Source: CAYLJO01 sp964383905 (GTDB taxonomy: Bacteria; Acidobacteriota; Blastocatellia; Pyrinomonadales; Pyrinomonadaceae). From it: a stretch of DNA of 50,886 bases. The notes beneath the pieces were generated by a model. That model did no database searches. It saw only the letters and a program-made list of their open reading frames with translations, and was not told where the DNA came from. The position numbers were made by a program, and so were the translations under genes. Positions 34,973-44,721 of this stretch are shown piece by piece (positions within the stretch are counted from its first letter, which is position 1; each line of letters starts with the position of its first letter). The stretch covers positions 1-50,886 of the forward strand of contig CAYLJO010000012.1 in assembly GCA_964383905.1 (NCBI GenBank), given 5' to 3'.

Positions 34973-36284
34973 TACTCATCTCCATGTCTTGACCCTTGTG
35001 CTCCGCCAAAACTGTTTCGGCCCGCGCGCCGCACGCTGGAAGCGGCCCCCCCTTTAGCTTGAGTTCATGCAAGTACCAGCGAACAAAATGGTCGCACCCC
35101 TCTTCCAGCGCGGAGTAGGGCCCGGGCCGGTAGCGGCTGCTTTCAACGCCGGCCTGATTGGCTTCACAGAGCTTCCAGTCCTGCTCGGCCGTCGCGCGCC
35201 ACACGGCCTCCACGCGCTCGACCTCGTAATCGACGCCTTCTTGGGCGTTCTCATGGACTAACCAGTTCATTTCGACTCGGGTCAAAGACGGTCCCAAAGG
35301 GGTGAAGCGCAGTGTGACGGAGTGATCGCTCGACGCCTCGCACAGGAAGTTCGGGTAGATGCCGATCCCGAGCACTCCCATATCGCGCTCGGTAAAGCTG
35401 CCCATCAGCGGTGCTACGGGTTGCCCGTCGAGGCTTTGTGTCACGACGCCCGGATTAAAGGCGTAACGGGCAACCGCGTGGAGGCCGCCCGGGCGGAACG
35501 GCTGCGGGGCGGTTTCGAGACCGAGCCGTTTCCAGTGCGCTAATCGCTCCTCTGTAATCGCCCGGCTCTGCGCCGCCATCGATACGGAATTCACTGCCGC
35601 GGCGCTCGTCACCACCGCACAGTACTCCGGGTGCGAGCCCGGGCAGTGCTGGCACTCACGCGCATTTTCGTTGATCAACTTCCAATTGGCACGTACTTCG
35701 TAGACGCGGGTCTGACAGATCTTTGCCCGTCGTAACCCGTGGGGCTGAAGCCGGGGGACGATGTCCGACTCGACCCGGCGGAGGTCGGGCGGCTCCTCCG
35801 CCAGGCAGATGAAGATCAGCCCCTCAATCACCTTGCAGTGGGCTTTGCCGAGGCCGAATTTACTCCTGTCAAAATCCTCCGGCATATGTTGAGCGGCGAC
35901 AAGCGTGCCGTCCAAGGCATAGACCCACTGGTGATACGGGCAGATCAAACGCTTGGTATGACCGGCCGGCCCCGTACATACCAACGAACCCCTGTGCCTG
36001 AAGGTGTTGAAGAGCGCGCGCACTTCTTCGTCCTCACCGCGAAGGATAATGATCGGCTCAACGCCGACCTGATACGTAACGTAGTCGCCCGGGCGGGGGA
36101 TTTGACTGGTGTGTCCCGCGAACAGCCAGTGGCGCATGAAAATAGCTGCCAGATCAAGGTCAAAGATGCTTGCGTCTCTGTAAAACTCTCCGGGCAACGT
36201 CGAGCCCGGGCGGTGGGCTGAAATCAGTCCCCCGATACGATCATTGTTTTGCGGTCGTCCGCCGGTCTTCAAAATGACTGCCAT
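34965..36284 (-). CDS. Rieske oxygenase alpha subunit, GbcA/betaine-demethylase-like, with a Cys-to-Phe change
   Basis: 439 residues from the ATG at 36284, two bases after the VCBS stop. N-terminal Rieske domain: the first ligand pair, normally C-x-H in N-x-CRHRG, reads NTFRHRG, so Cys95 is Phe (TTC, 36000-36002) while His97, Cys115 and His118 remain (ICPYHQWVY). The catalytic domain has NWKLINENARECQHCPGSHPEY with its iron-binding His pair, and a C-terminal GPYSALEEG...WY stretch. These features resemble GbcA and stachydrine demethylases, which remove N-methyl groups from betaines. No reductase gene is nearby. If the Phe is real the iron-sulfur cluster would be impaired. Confidence 0.85.
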   Translation of the reverse strand: MAVILKTGGRPQNNDRIGGLISAHRPGSTLPGEFYRDASIFDLDLAAIFMRHWLFAGHTSQIPRPGDYVTYQVGVEPIIILRGEDEEVRALFNTFRHRGSLVCTGPAGHTKRLICPYHQWVYALDGTLVAAQHMPEDFDRSKFGLGKAHCKVIEGLIFICLAEEPPDLRRVESDIVPRLQPHGLRRAKICQTRVYEVRANWKLINENARECQHCPGSHPEYCAVVTSAAAVNSVSMAAQSRAITEERLAHWKRLGLETAPQPFRPGGLHAVARYAFNPGVVTQSLDGQPVAPLMGSFTERDMGVLGIGIYPNFLCEASSDHSVTLRFTPLGPSLTRVEMNWLVHENAQEGVDYEVERVEAVWRATAEQDWKLCEANQAGVESSRYRPGPYSALEEGCDHFVRWYLHELKLKGGPLPACGARAETVLAEHKGQDMEMSND

Positions 36285-36286
36285 CT

Positions 36287-38824
36287 TCAACCCCGGGCGG
36301 TAGCTTTCCTGGGCTCGACTGACAGGATTCGCCCCCGGGCGTAGCCGTGCTTCACGTAGGAGCCGTCGAGCCAGCAGAACCATGGGTAAGCCGACATGAC
36401 CAGAAAATCGTCGTCGCCGTCGCCGTCCCAATCGGCGATCAGGACCCGCGGGCTGAAGGGAACAGCCGGCGGCAGAGTGAGCGGCTGGGCGTCGGCGAAC
36501 TGCGGCTTCGCTCCCGGCCCCAGATTCCGGTACCACACCATCTGACCGCTCCAGGACGTGCCGATGACGTCGACGCGGCCGTCATGGTCCCAGTCGTACG
36601 CCAGCGGGATCGCCCGGTTCGCCAGGTTGCCCAGCTTCACGCCCTTGGCAAAGAGCGGTTTTTGGTTTGTTCCAGCCATCTCGAAGTAGTAGATGTCGCC
36701 GTAGGTGTCGCCCATCACAATGTCGGTTTTCCCGTCGCCGTTGAAATCCCCGGCCGCCAGCCCCGCCCGCGAACCCTGCATGATGGTGAAATCGGTGATC
36801 TTTTCAACCGGCACCACCGGCGGCCCGACCTTGACGGGCTCGCCGTCCAAGGTCATCAGCCTCTCGCCCTTGGTATCGAAGTTTGGGTTTTTATTCGTCC
36901 CCTTGTTGCGATGCAGGTAGGCGTAGCCGGGCCCGTCGGCCCACAAAATATCGAGAGCGCCGTCGCCGTCGAAGTCATAAAGATAGGCAAAGCCCCACTG
37001 GTCGCCGTAGGGCGCCGGGTGAGATATCTTCTGCCCGGCCGGCAGCAGCGGTTCCGGCGGACCGAACACGCCGTGAGTTCCCATGCCCTTGTTCAATTGC
37101 ACGAGTAACTGCGGATCATTGTTCTCATCGAGCGGCGAGCGGATCAGGTCGAGCTGCCCGTCGCCGTTCCAATCGATGAGCTGCGTCGCCGACAGCGGCG
37201 AGAGCCCCCAGGGCGCCCGCTGTAGCTCCACCTTCCACTTCGGCGACCCTTTCGTTCCGACATTTTGCGCCAGGTACACGTGTTCGAACGTAGAGATGAC
37301 GAGATCCACCAGACCCTTGTTGTTGAAACTGAGCTGGCGGGGCTGGGCGATTATGTCCCGCGGCTCTTCGCCCTCGTATTCAACCCGCCTCTCGGTGAGT
37401 TTCGGCCTGGCGCGGGTGCCGACGTTCTCGTAATAGATGAGAAAACGGCTGATCGTATCTCCGCCGCCCCTCCTCTGGCCGAAAGAACCGGTCAGGATGT
37501 CCAGCTTTCCATCGCCGTTCACATCCACGGCGCAAGGGTGGGCGCCCCAGACAGTATCGATAGGCTTGCCGTCGGCCTCGAGCGGCCCGCGAAAGGTCAA
37601 CGTGGGGGTGCCGTCGGGGCCGTTCCCGGTGTTCTCGTAGTACCAGATATAGCCCGTGATATAACCGCCGAGCAGCAGGTCCAGACGCCCGTCGCCGTTC
37701 CAGTCCACGGCCTCGACCGCCGGGGCATAATCCTTCTTATAATGGGGCGATTCGGGGCAGGGCTGGGCGGGGACGATGAGGTCCTTCCCGTCCGCTTTGA
37801 TGTGGCCGCGGTACACGAGCTTGCGGTCCGTGTTGGTGCCGGTGTTCTGGTACCAGACGACGCCCGCGGTGGCTTCTTCTCCGACGATCAGATCCTTCAC
37901 GCCATCCCCGTTCCAATCGATAACCAGAGGGCAGGCCATCGAACCGACGTTAAGGATACGTCCTTCGGAGTCGACGAGGTATTCGCCGGCGCCGAACTTC
38001 GGGTGGGTCTTGGTGCCCTCATTTCTGAAGAGCAGGATGTCTCCGATCCCGTTACCGATGATGAGATCGGGAAGTCCATCATTGTCCCAATCGTCGACGG
38101 CAACGCTGTTGTATAAGGTGCCGGTAAGTGACGGCCCCTCGAACCGCTGCGCGCTGGTGGAGACGAGCGGGAGGGCGCTTGGCAACGAACTACCCGCGGG
38201 CGCGGCGGCGCCGATATCACGCCGCGGCGAGCCGTCACCGATGAACCCCTCGCGCGGCACTGTTTGCCTCTCGCCTTTCGCCAGTGTGTTGAAGTACACG
38301 GCGTAATAGGAGGGTCGATTACCATGCTGTGTGTGATCCCAGGTTAACAGGCCCGGGTTGCCCTTCCCCTTCGCATTAACCAGGTAGGCGCCTCGCGGGA
38401 AGGTCACCGGCTTGACCTCCGCCGCCGCGGTGCTGCTGATCGGAAAGTCCCAGGGTAGGGATTCGTCAATGAACCGGGACGGGCGCTCGCCGGGCGTCCG
38501 GCTGAAGGGCCAGGGCCGTGACGGCAGTGTTTTGCCGGTGTCGGGGTCATAGCCGAACACTTGAATGCTGTCGAGGTCAAGGGGACCGGTGAGTCCTAAC
38601 GGCGCCAATTGTGGTGAATTGAAGTCCAGCTCCAGAGAGGCCGGCGACCAGTCTGATTTACGCGCGCCTATATCGACGGGCTGGACTTCCACCAGGATGC
38701 GGTAAGGAAGCGACGGGACGGCCCACCCGACCGCGGTGGCGCCCTTCGACGCGGTCAAACCCGAATCGGCCAACCCGCCGAATCCGAGTAGGATAATTGC
38801 TAGAAGGATAAGCAGACGGTTCAT
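36287..38824 (-). CDS. Exported VCBS/FG-GAP propeller protein, paralogue B
   Basis: 845 residues with a signal peptide (LLILLAIILLGFGG) and GAGGAGTCGAT before the ATG. The N-terminal domain begins PYRILVEVQPVDIGARKSD and ends near YYAVYFNTLAKGE, matching paralogues A (10471) and C (47041). Nine canonical D-x-D/N-x-D-G-x-x-D calcium loops and one degenerate (FNNKGLVDLV) follow. It is the most diverged of the three in the N-terminal domain. Two bases separate its stop from the Rieske ATG, so the two are co-transcribed. Probably periplasmic or surface, ligand unknown. Confidence 0.87.
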   Translation of the reverse strand: MNRLLILLAIILLGFGGLADSGLTASKGATAVGWAVPSLPYRILVEVQPVDIGARKSDWSPASLELDFNSPQLAPLGLTGPLDLDSIQVFGYDPDTGKTLPSRPWPFSRTPGERPSRFIDESLPWDFPISSTAAAEVKPVTFPRGAYLVNAKGKGNPGLLTWDHTQHGNRPSYYAVYFNTLAKGERQTVPREGFIGDGSPRRDIGAAAPAGSSLPSALPLVSTSAQRFEGPSLTGTLYNSVAVDDWDNDGLPDLIIGNGIGDILLFRNEGTKTHPKFGAGEYLVDSEGRILNVGSMACPLVIDWNGDGVKDLIVGEEATAGVVWYQNTGTNTDRKLVYRGHIKADGKDLIVPAQPCPESPHYKKDYAPAVEAVDWNGDGRLDLLLGGYITGYIWYYENTGNGPDGTPTLTFRGPLEADGKPIDTVWGAHPCAVDVNGDGKLDILTGSFGQRRGGGDTISRFLIYYENVGTRARPKLTERRVEYEGEEPRDIIAQPRQLSFNNKGLVDLVISTFEHVYLAQNVGTKGSPKWKVELQRAPWGLSPLSATQLIDWNGDGQLDLIRSPLDENNDPQLLVQLNKGMGTHGVFGPPEPLLPAGQKISHPAPYGDQWGFAYLYDFDGDGALDILWADGPGYAYLHRNKGTNKNPNFDTKGERLMTLDGEPVKVGPPVVPVEKITDFTIMQGSRAGLAAGDFNGDGKTDIVMGDTYGDIYYFEMAGTNQKPLFAKGVKLGNLANRAIPLAYDWDHDGRVDVIGTSWSGQMVWYRNLGPGAKPQFADAQPLTLPPAVPFSPRVLIADWDGDGDDDFLVMSAYPWFCWLDGSYVKHGYARGRILSVEPRKATARG

Positions 38825-38870
38825 ATCGACTCCTCAAATAATTCGTGGTGCGGCGGCGAGGGACCGTGGC

Positions 38871-39983
38871 TCAAGTGATCTCGATTCTGATCCACCGAAT
38901 GCCGGTCACGCACTCTTCCCGGCACCAGAACAGTAGAAGAACTTCACCGGGCGTGACCTGCCGCAGGCTCGGGTACCCGAACTTGAGGCCGCTCAACTCT
39001 TCCCCGGCGGGCGATCGACCGCTCATTCCCGATTGGGCGCCCTGCCAAAGAGGCGCTTCGCTCAGGTTGGTCCACCTGTCACCATCGAGGCGGGCGAGGG
39101 TCGCCCACAGTCCCGGTTGATCGTTACGACGGTAGGCGCAGAGCAGCCGGCCGTCTTGTAACTGGACCACCTTACAAGTCTGCGCGTTGAAGCCGGTGCG
39201 CGCCGGCTCACCGAAACTCTCGCCCCGGTCCCGGCTGACAGCGTACTCGGAGGGCAGATTCGATCCGGACTTCACGTCGTAAACCCACGAGACAGCCAGT
39301 ACGCGGCCGTCCTGCATCTCTAAGACCGACTGCTCAAGGTGAGTTAGTCCTGTTTGCCGGCCGTCGAAGGTGCGCCCGAAGCCCGGCCAGCTCTCGCCGC
39401 GGTCGTCGCTGATCAAAACTACTGCCTGATCGCCCGAGGGATGATCCCCGTTCCAGGCGCGCCAGGTGGCGGTCGGCGCCAGCCATCGGCCGTCCCCGAG
39501 CTCGACCACGTGGTGGCAGACCTCCCACGACGGCCCCGTTAGAGGGGGTTCCATTTTTCCGGGGGTACTCCAGGACCGGCCCCCGTCGAACGAGCGGACC
39601 AGAAAAAGGTCGACGGGCACGAACCCGAAGGTCTCGCGATTTACAAGACCGGCTTCAGCATGATCGCGATGGAACAGCCCGCCGAACCCGACCAGCGATC
39701 CGTCGGAGAGCCGGCTCGTCCGCACCGTGTGGGTCGTGGAGGGGGGCAGTGGCCCGCCGAGCAAAGGACCTTCAACCAGCCATGTTTCGCCGCCGTCGGT
39801 CGAGCGGGCGGCCACGGTGTGATAGTCGAGCGACTCCACCGCCTGGCCCAGGTCGAAGGTGGCGAGCAGCTCGCTTCCCGACAGCAAAGTCAGCGACGGG
39901 TGGTAAGCTACGACGCTACGCAAAAAAGGCTTCGGATTCCGATAAACCAGGCCCGCCGCCCGCACTCTGATCTCGTTACCCAT
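38871..39983 (-). CDS. Sialidase-like (BNR) protein, no signal peptide
   Basis: 370 residues. Asp-boxes: STDGGETW, SFDGGRSW, SDDRGESW and SRDRGESF. Strands such as HHVVELGDGRWLAP and KVVQLQDGRLLCAYRRND alternate with them, giving a six-bladed propeller. No hydrophobic leader is visible, so it may be cytosolic, unlike the other sialidase-like proteins here. No clear RIP motif. It lies 46 nt before paralogue B of the VCBS family as transcribed. Function: possibly hydrolysis or isomerisation of a small glycoside; uncertain. Confidence 0.85.
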   Translation of the reverse strand: MGNEIRVRAAGLVYRNPKPFLRSVVAYHPSLTLLSGSELLATFDLGQAVESLDYHTVAARSTDGGETWLVEGPLLGGPLPPSTTHTVRTSRLSDGSLVGFGGLFHRDHAEAGLVNRETFGFVPVDLFLVRSFDGGRSWSTPGKMEPPLTGPSWEVCHHVVELGDGRWLAPTATWRAWNGDHPSGDQAVVLISDDRGESWPGFGRTFDGRQTGLTHLEQSVLEMQDGRVLAVSWVYDVKSGSNLPSEYAVSRDRGESFGEPARTGFNAQTCKVVQLQDGRLLCAYRRNDQPGLWATLARLDGDRWTNLSEAPLWQGAQSGMSGRSPAGEELSGLKFGYPSLRQVTPGEVLLLFWCREECVTGIRWIRIEIT

Positions 39984-40148
39984 CGATGATTATCTCGTTC
40001 GACCTAAATTCCCCCACCGGCTTGCCTGAACTCATCTTCGACGTGACGGTTTCGCCGCCCGGCCCCGGCGAAGAGGTCTCACACCGGGGCTTAAGCCGCC
40101 CGCAGCGTTAACCGTCCCGCAGGCGCATCTTTCACGGGTGAGCCGGTT

Positions 40149-40553
40149 TTACGCCACCCCCGACGGGGGGCCTGTTCCTAGGTCATCCGGCAAGCGCGCA
40201 ATACCATCGATTTCAAACAGTATGCTCGAAGGCAGACAGTTGATGATCGTGGTGCGTGCCGGGTAGGGCTCCGGGAACAACTCTCGATAGAGACGATTGT
40301 ATTCGGCCAGGTCGGATTCTCTCCTCACATAGCAGCCCACTTGCACTATGTCTTCGGGGCGGGCGCCGGCGGCCCTGATAATCCGGTGGAGGTTTTCAAC
40401 AGAACGGTGCATTTCTTCGGCGAAAGTGCCGCTGACGATCTCACCCGTGCTCAGATCAACGGAGGCCTGGCCCGAGATGAAGAGGAGGTTGTCACACCGC
40501 ACGGCGTTCGAGAAAGGGAGTTTCACATTGCCAACGCGGACCGGCGCCTTCAC
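40149..40553 (-). CDS. ridA: RidA family (YjgF/YER057c/UK114) enamine/imine deaminase
   Basis: 134 residues starting at GTG 40553 behind AAAGGAGG. LLFISGQASVD, NLHRIIRAAGA, FPEPYPARTTI and a terminal FEIDGIARL are the family landmarks; the Arg that binds the substrate carboxylate is in PARTT (about residue 100), and the Glu is in FEID. It hydrolyses reactive enamines and imines released by PLP enzymes to keto-acids. Its presence beside two aminotransferases and a threonine-synthase-like enzyme fits amino-compound breakdown. It is the outermost gene of the minus-strand run, 165 nt before the sialidase-like gene; whether they share one transcript is unclear. Confidence 0.88.
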   Translation of the reverse strand: MKAPVRVGNVKLPFSNAVRCDNLLFISGQASVDLSTGEIVSGTFAEEMHRSVENLHRIIRAAGARPEDIVQVGCYVRRESDLAEYNRLYRELFPEPYPARTTIINCLPSSILFEIDGIARLPDDLGTGPPSGVA

Positions 40554-40985
40554 CGCCCAGCCTCCTTTAAGCGACGCGCGTGTTCACCGCTACCCCGCAA
40601 GAGTGGGGCGGGTAGCCGTGTGGGTAAAGACCGGCTGTAAGAAAGAACCGGGAGGGCCCCAGACAAGACCGCGCACCCCTTGGGAGAGGGGACATCGTTC
40701 GCGGCGGTGGCGTGCGAAGTGCGTCCGGTTCGAGCGATCACGCGGGCCGAATCATTCACTGTTGAGGTCGCGCTCCTAGAGCCAGGCATCTTCTTATCGC
40801 AACGTGGTGCGTATTTACATTCCCCGGGCTGGGGATTACCGTCTGCTAGTTGCATGGCTCGGCTTGCAAGAGCCATTGAAGCTGAGGCTACCGGCTTTCC
40901 ATCTTGGTTAGCCCAGCGGCAATTCTCACCTCCGGGTGGAAAGGGCCCGCCCCCCGGTGAACCCCTTCCGCCCCTCGGCCGGCGA
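40554..40985. other. Intergenic region, no recognisable gene
   Basis: 432 nt between RidA and the TonB receptor. Open frames exist on both strands but none has a family resemblance or a good start site. It must hold the RidA promoter and the end of the TonB receptor transcript; I see no strong -10/-35 pair and no stem followed by a T-tract. Confidence 0.5.
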
Positions 40986-43900
40986 CTAAAAGATAAACTT
41001 CAGCGCGACCTGGATGTCACGCATTTCACCGACCCTGGTGATCCTGGCACCCGAAGGGCTGTTGAAGAAATAGTTTCCGCCGGGGGCGAGCAGGTTGGGG
41101 TGGTTCAGAACGTTGAAGAACTCACCGCGTAACTCCAGGTACTTGCTCTCCGTGAAATAAAAGTTCTTGTGAACCCCGACGTCCAGCCGTTGTGTCCCCG
41201 GTCCCCTGATGATATCCGGCCCGGCGTTCCCGTTGACGCCGACCAACGTGGTGCTCCCGTTAGGGAGCGTGACCTTGGTCGGCGTGTGGGTGACGAAGCA
41301 CTTGTAATCGAACCAGTGATCAGCCGTCCGCTGACTTGACGGCAGGTTGCCGTCGCAAACGCGGTCGGGAAAATGCAGGGAAGAATCATAGACGGTAAAA
41401 GGGTACCCGCCCTGTAACGTCAGGATATAAGTGAGCTGCCAGCCGCCGAGCACCGCGTTCGGGACGCCGCCCCAGTCCCTACCGTATGCTCGGCCGCGGC
41501 CCACGGGCAGGTCGTAACCTCCGCTCAAGCTGAGGCGCTGGCGCACATCAAAATCCGCATTGGCGTAACGCCTGGCGACGAAATTGCCGGCCGCGTTCGT
41601 ATCCGTCAGCAGATTCTCGTTGGTCTCGTCGTTGGATGATTCGGCCAGCGCATGGCTCCAGGTGTAGGCGGCGAGGAAGTATAAGCCGTGCGACAGCCGC
41701 TTGTTGGCTTTAAGCTCCAGGGCGTTGTATTTGGAGTTGAACCCTTTAGTCCGCAGGCCGAGTGAAAACCCGGGGATCGCGGCCAAGACCTTCTTATTCA
41801 GGTCCGACGAGTAAGTATTTACAGACGATGCCCCGTTGAGGTTGGTCCCCTTCGTGCCGACGTACGCCGCTTCGAACCCGATCCCGAACGGGAGCTCCCT
41901 CGCCAGGGTGAAGTTATACTGCTGCAGGTAGCCGGTCGGGTAGTAGGGCGTGTTCGGCAGGAAGAACCCCGGGCTCTTGCTGTAGGCGTAACTGAGGTTA
42001 TAAGGCGCCTGGTCGATCGGCACGAAGTGATCCTTGTTGTCCGGCCAGAAGTAAGCTTTCGGGGAGTAGCTGACGAGCCCGTTGAAGGGCGAGACCCAGG
42101 AGCCGTACATCGTGGTGTAAGCAGTTTCACTGGTGTAGAAGATGCCGTAGCCGCCGCGGACGGCCGTCTTGTTGTTGTTGAAAGGACGGAAGGCGAAACC
42201 GATGCGCGGGGCGAAGTTCTTCTTGTCGGGATTATACGGGCGGTTGGGGCCGCCGGTTTCAAAGGGGAACTTGAGCGTCGCCAGCTTGTCGGCCGGCGCG
42301 CCGGCCGCGTACCTCACCATACCTGTGTTAAAGTCCAGGGTGAGGAATTCGTTGGTCAGGTTGGCGAACGGCTCCTCATAATCGTAGCGTACGCCCAGAT
42401 TTAAGGTCAGCCGCGGCGACACCTTCCAGTCATCCTGAAGGTAGCCCGAGAACATATTCCGGCGAAACTTCATGTATTGGCCGCCGCCCAGGCCGTAATT
42501 GGCAAGATTATTTAGGCCCATCAACAGGTCCGTGAAGACCGAGCCGGTCGTGCCGTAGTAGGACTCGTAGCCCGGGTACCCGTCGAGCAGGCCGAAATAG
42601 AGTTGCGACTGGCCCGAATCGTACTGCCAGTTGAAGTTCTGCCGGAGGAAGTCACCCCCCATCAGGAAGGTGTGTTTCCCCTTCACCCAGACGAGATTAT
42701 CCTTGACGTAGGTGGAATGGTTCTGGTGCACGTAGTCGCCGTCGTTCCCAATGTCGAAGCGCTGGTAACCGATCGTATACATTAAAAGGCGCGGCGACCC
42801 TAAGTTCTGGTTGGTGCCCGGGTAAAGACCGAACGCCGGCCCGTAAGCTTTATCCCGCAGGTTAAAAGCGTTGCCCGAAAAAAAACGCGTGTAGCTCAGC
42901 TTCAGGTCGTTGACGAGGTTGGTGTTGAACGTGTGCGTGTAGGTGCCGCTCCACGTCCGGTTATGGTCGAGGTTGTTCTTGTCGCCGTAGATGGTGTGCC
43001 AGACGCTGGTGTTGTCATAATCGTTAAAGTCGAAGGTGCCGTTGATCACGTCCTTTGCCGAGAAGTTGTGATCGACCCTCACCAGCCACTTGTTCTGCCG
43101 GAAGGTGCCGCTGCGGAACATCCGCAGGTTGAGAAACGGGTCCCCGGAGTAATTGGGGCTGGGCCACAGATCCATCAGCCTCCGCCCGGCAGGGTTGATC
43201 AGCTCAGGCGGCAGTTTGTTGCCCGGGATGATCTGCCCCGTGTAGGGGTTTCTGAGGACTACCGGCTGCCCCGTATAGGGGTTGATCGTTTCGCTCACGT
43301 CACCTATTCGCTCCTTCGCCGTGGGGGCGAATGTCACCATCAGATCGCCCGGCTTTTTCTCCCGGAAGGCTTCGATGCTCAAGAAGAAGAAGGTCTTATT
43401 CTTGAGCGATTTTAAGCTCGGGCCCCCCTCGCCGAAACGTGGCAGGGTGATCGGCCCGCCCAGGGAGCCGCCGAATTGATTGAAGAGGTACGGCGACCGC
43501 TGGGCGTAGGGCCTCAGGTCAAAGAATGGGGCGGCGTCCAACCGCTTGTTGCGGTGGTATTCGTACAGGGAGCCATGAAAGTTATTCGTCCCGGAATTCG
43601 TGACGATGTTAATGACCGCCCCGCCGGAACGCCCGTATTGGGCCGAGTACATGTTGGTTTCGACGCGAAACTCCCTAATGGCGTCTAAGGCGGGCGAAGA
43701 GACCAACTGGTTGTAAAGCGGGTCCGTGCTTTCAGCGCCGTCTATGTGGTACGAGTTATAGGCCGCGCGCGCGCCGTTAAAGCCTATTGAAAAGCCCTTG
43801 CTATAGACGGCGCCCCGCTTGGGGCTGCCGGATTCCGCGCCCGGCACGAGCGACGCGAGCTGGAGGAACTCGCGGCCGTTAAGTGGAAGGTTCTGGATCT

Positions 43901-44330
43901 GCTTATTGTCGATCACTTGGCCCAAGGTTGAAGACTCGGTGTTGATCGGGGAGGCGGCTTCGGAGGAGGGAACCGTGACCTGCTCGGAGACGTCACCTAC
44001 CGCCATCTGGAGGTCGACCCGCTGCAACTGGCTGACGTCCACGTTAACATCCAGCACCTCCGTCTTCTTGAAGCCGGTCCGCTCGGCGGTTATCTGATAC
44101 CGCCCGGGCAACAGGAATTCGATCCGGTAGTTGCCTCGGTCATCAGAGGCGGCCTGCCGGGTGATGTTGGTGTCGACATTTCTCACCACAATGCTGGCGC
44201 CGGCGATCACACCGCCGTTCTGGTCGGTGATCGTCCCGATGAGCGCGCCCTGGGTGGATGATTGCCCCCGACACAACTGAGAGCCGACGAGAATGAGCGT
44301 CAAGAAAGCAAGGACTACCTGCCTTTTCAT
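40986..44330 (-). CDS. TonB-dependent receptor, Oar-like with carboxypeptidase-regulatory domain
   Basis: 1114 residues from the ATG at 44330 (GAGGGGAAAAGTT upstream). Order: signal peptide (VVLAFLTLILVGSQLCRGQ), a CarboxypepD_reg-like beta-sandwich (about 25-110, GRYQITAERTGF), a plug domain with IQNLPLNGREFLQLASLVPGA, then a long beta-barrel ending in the terminal Phe strand (VALKFIF) recognised by the BAM complex. This fused architecture is greatly expanded in Acidobacteriota. It should carry a large or scarce substrate across the outer membrane using TonB energy. A sigma70-type promoter lies at 44476-44504. No TonB-ExbBD genes are in the window. Confidence 0.93.
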   Translation of the reverse strand: MKRQVVLAFLTLILVGSQLCRGQSSTQGALIGTITDQNGGVIAGASIVVRNVDTNITRQAASDDRGNYRIEFLLPGRYQITAERTGFKKTEVLDVNVDVSQLQRVDLQMAVGDVSEQVTVPSSEAASPINTESSTLGQVIDNKQIQNLPLNGREFLQLASLVPGAESGSPKRGAVYSKGFSIGFNGARAAYNSYHIDGAESTDPLYNQLVSSPALDAIREFRVETNMYSAQYGRSGGAVINIVTNSGTNNFHGSLYEYHRNKRLDAAPFFDLRPYAQRSPYLFNQFGGSLGGPITLPRFGEGGPSLKSLKNKTFFFLSIEAFREKKPGDLMVTFAPTAKERIGDVSETINPYTGQPVVLRNPYTGQIIPGNKLPPELINPAGRRLMDLWPSPNYSGDPFLNLRMFRSGTFRQNKWLVRVDHNFSAKDVINGTFDFNDYDNTSVWHTIYGDKNNLDHNRTWSGTYTHTFNTNLVNDLKLSYTRFFSGNAFNLRDKAYGPAFGLYPGTNQNLGSPRLLMYTIGYQRFDIGNDGDYVHQNHSTYVKDNLVWVKGKHTFLMGGDFLRQNFNWQYDSGQSQLYFGLLDGYPGYESYYGTTGSVFTDLLMGLNNLANYGLGGGQYMKFRRNMFSGYLQDDWKVSPRLTLNLGVRYDYEEPFANLTNEFLTLDFNTGMVRYAAGAPADKLATLKFPFETGGPNRPYNPDKKNFAPRIGFAFRPFNNNKTAVRGGYGIFYTSETAYTTMYGSWVSPFNGLVSYSPKAYFWPDNKDHFVPIDQAPYNLSYAYSKSPGFFLPNTPYYPTGYLQQYNFTLARELPFGIGFEAAYVGTKGTNLNGASSVNTYSSDLNKKVLAAIPGFSLGLRTKGFNSKYNALELKANKRLSHGLYFLAAYTWSHALAESSNDETNENLLTDTNAAGNFVARRYANADFDVRQRLSLSGGYDLPVGRGRAYGRDWGGVPNAVLGGWQLTYILTLQGGYPFTVYDSSLHFPDRVCDGNLPSSQRTADHWFDYKCFVTHTPTKVTLPNGSTTLVGVNGNAGPDIIRGPGTQRLDVGVHKNFYFTESKYLELRGEFFNVLNHPNLLAPGGNYFFNSPSGARITRVGEMRDIQVALKFIF

Positions 44331-44721
44331 AACTTTTCCCCTCCTACGCTTGGATGGATGGTAGAGCACCCCGGTCATTACCTATGCCAGTTTCCCGAAA
44401 CGCCCTGATCGACGGATCCGGACCCGGTATCTGAAAATTTACTAAAAGTGCCTGGTACGAGCGGTTAGGAATATAATTAAAATATATTATCAAAATAAAG
44501 TCAAGAAATTTGTTGTCACGCTTTCCCCGCGCGCGCCTGTTATGAGCCAGGGCCTTGAGTGTCAAGATCCTGGAACCGAGGCCCGTCGGTGAAGTCTAAG
44601 ATTTATCTCTTTGAATCATCGGCGACCCGCGGGCTCATGCCTCTCCGGGGCCAACGAGATTTTTGTGAACCCCTGGAAACCATCGGGTTCCCGCCTTTAG
44701 CTGAACCCGGGGCGCCTCCAT
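44331..44721. other. Leader and promoter region of the TonB receptor gene
   Basis: 391 nt between the Kelch stop and the receptor start. It holds the minus-strand promoter at 44476-44504 and an untranslated leader of about 140 nt. No small gene with a convincing start and family match is seen. Confidence 0.6.
44476..44504 (-). promoter_or_regulatory. Promoter of the TonB receptor gene
   Basis: On the minus strand TTGACT (44504-44499), 17 bp, TTTAAT (44481-44476), within an AT-rich island. The -35 is identical to that of the plus-strand promoter at 1208, and both contain TATAT-rich spacers, which may mean shared control. Confidence 0.55.

Noticed and set aside
37265..38116. 283-codon open frame on the plus strand
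   Set aside because: Antisense to VCBS paralogue B, same codon-bias effect; no start site or domain.
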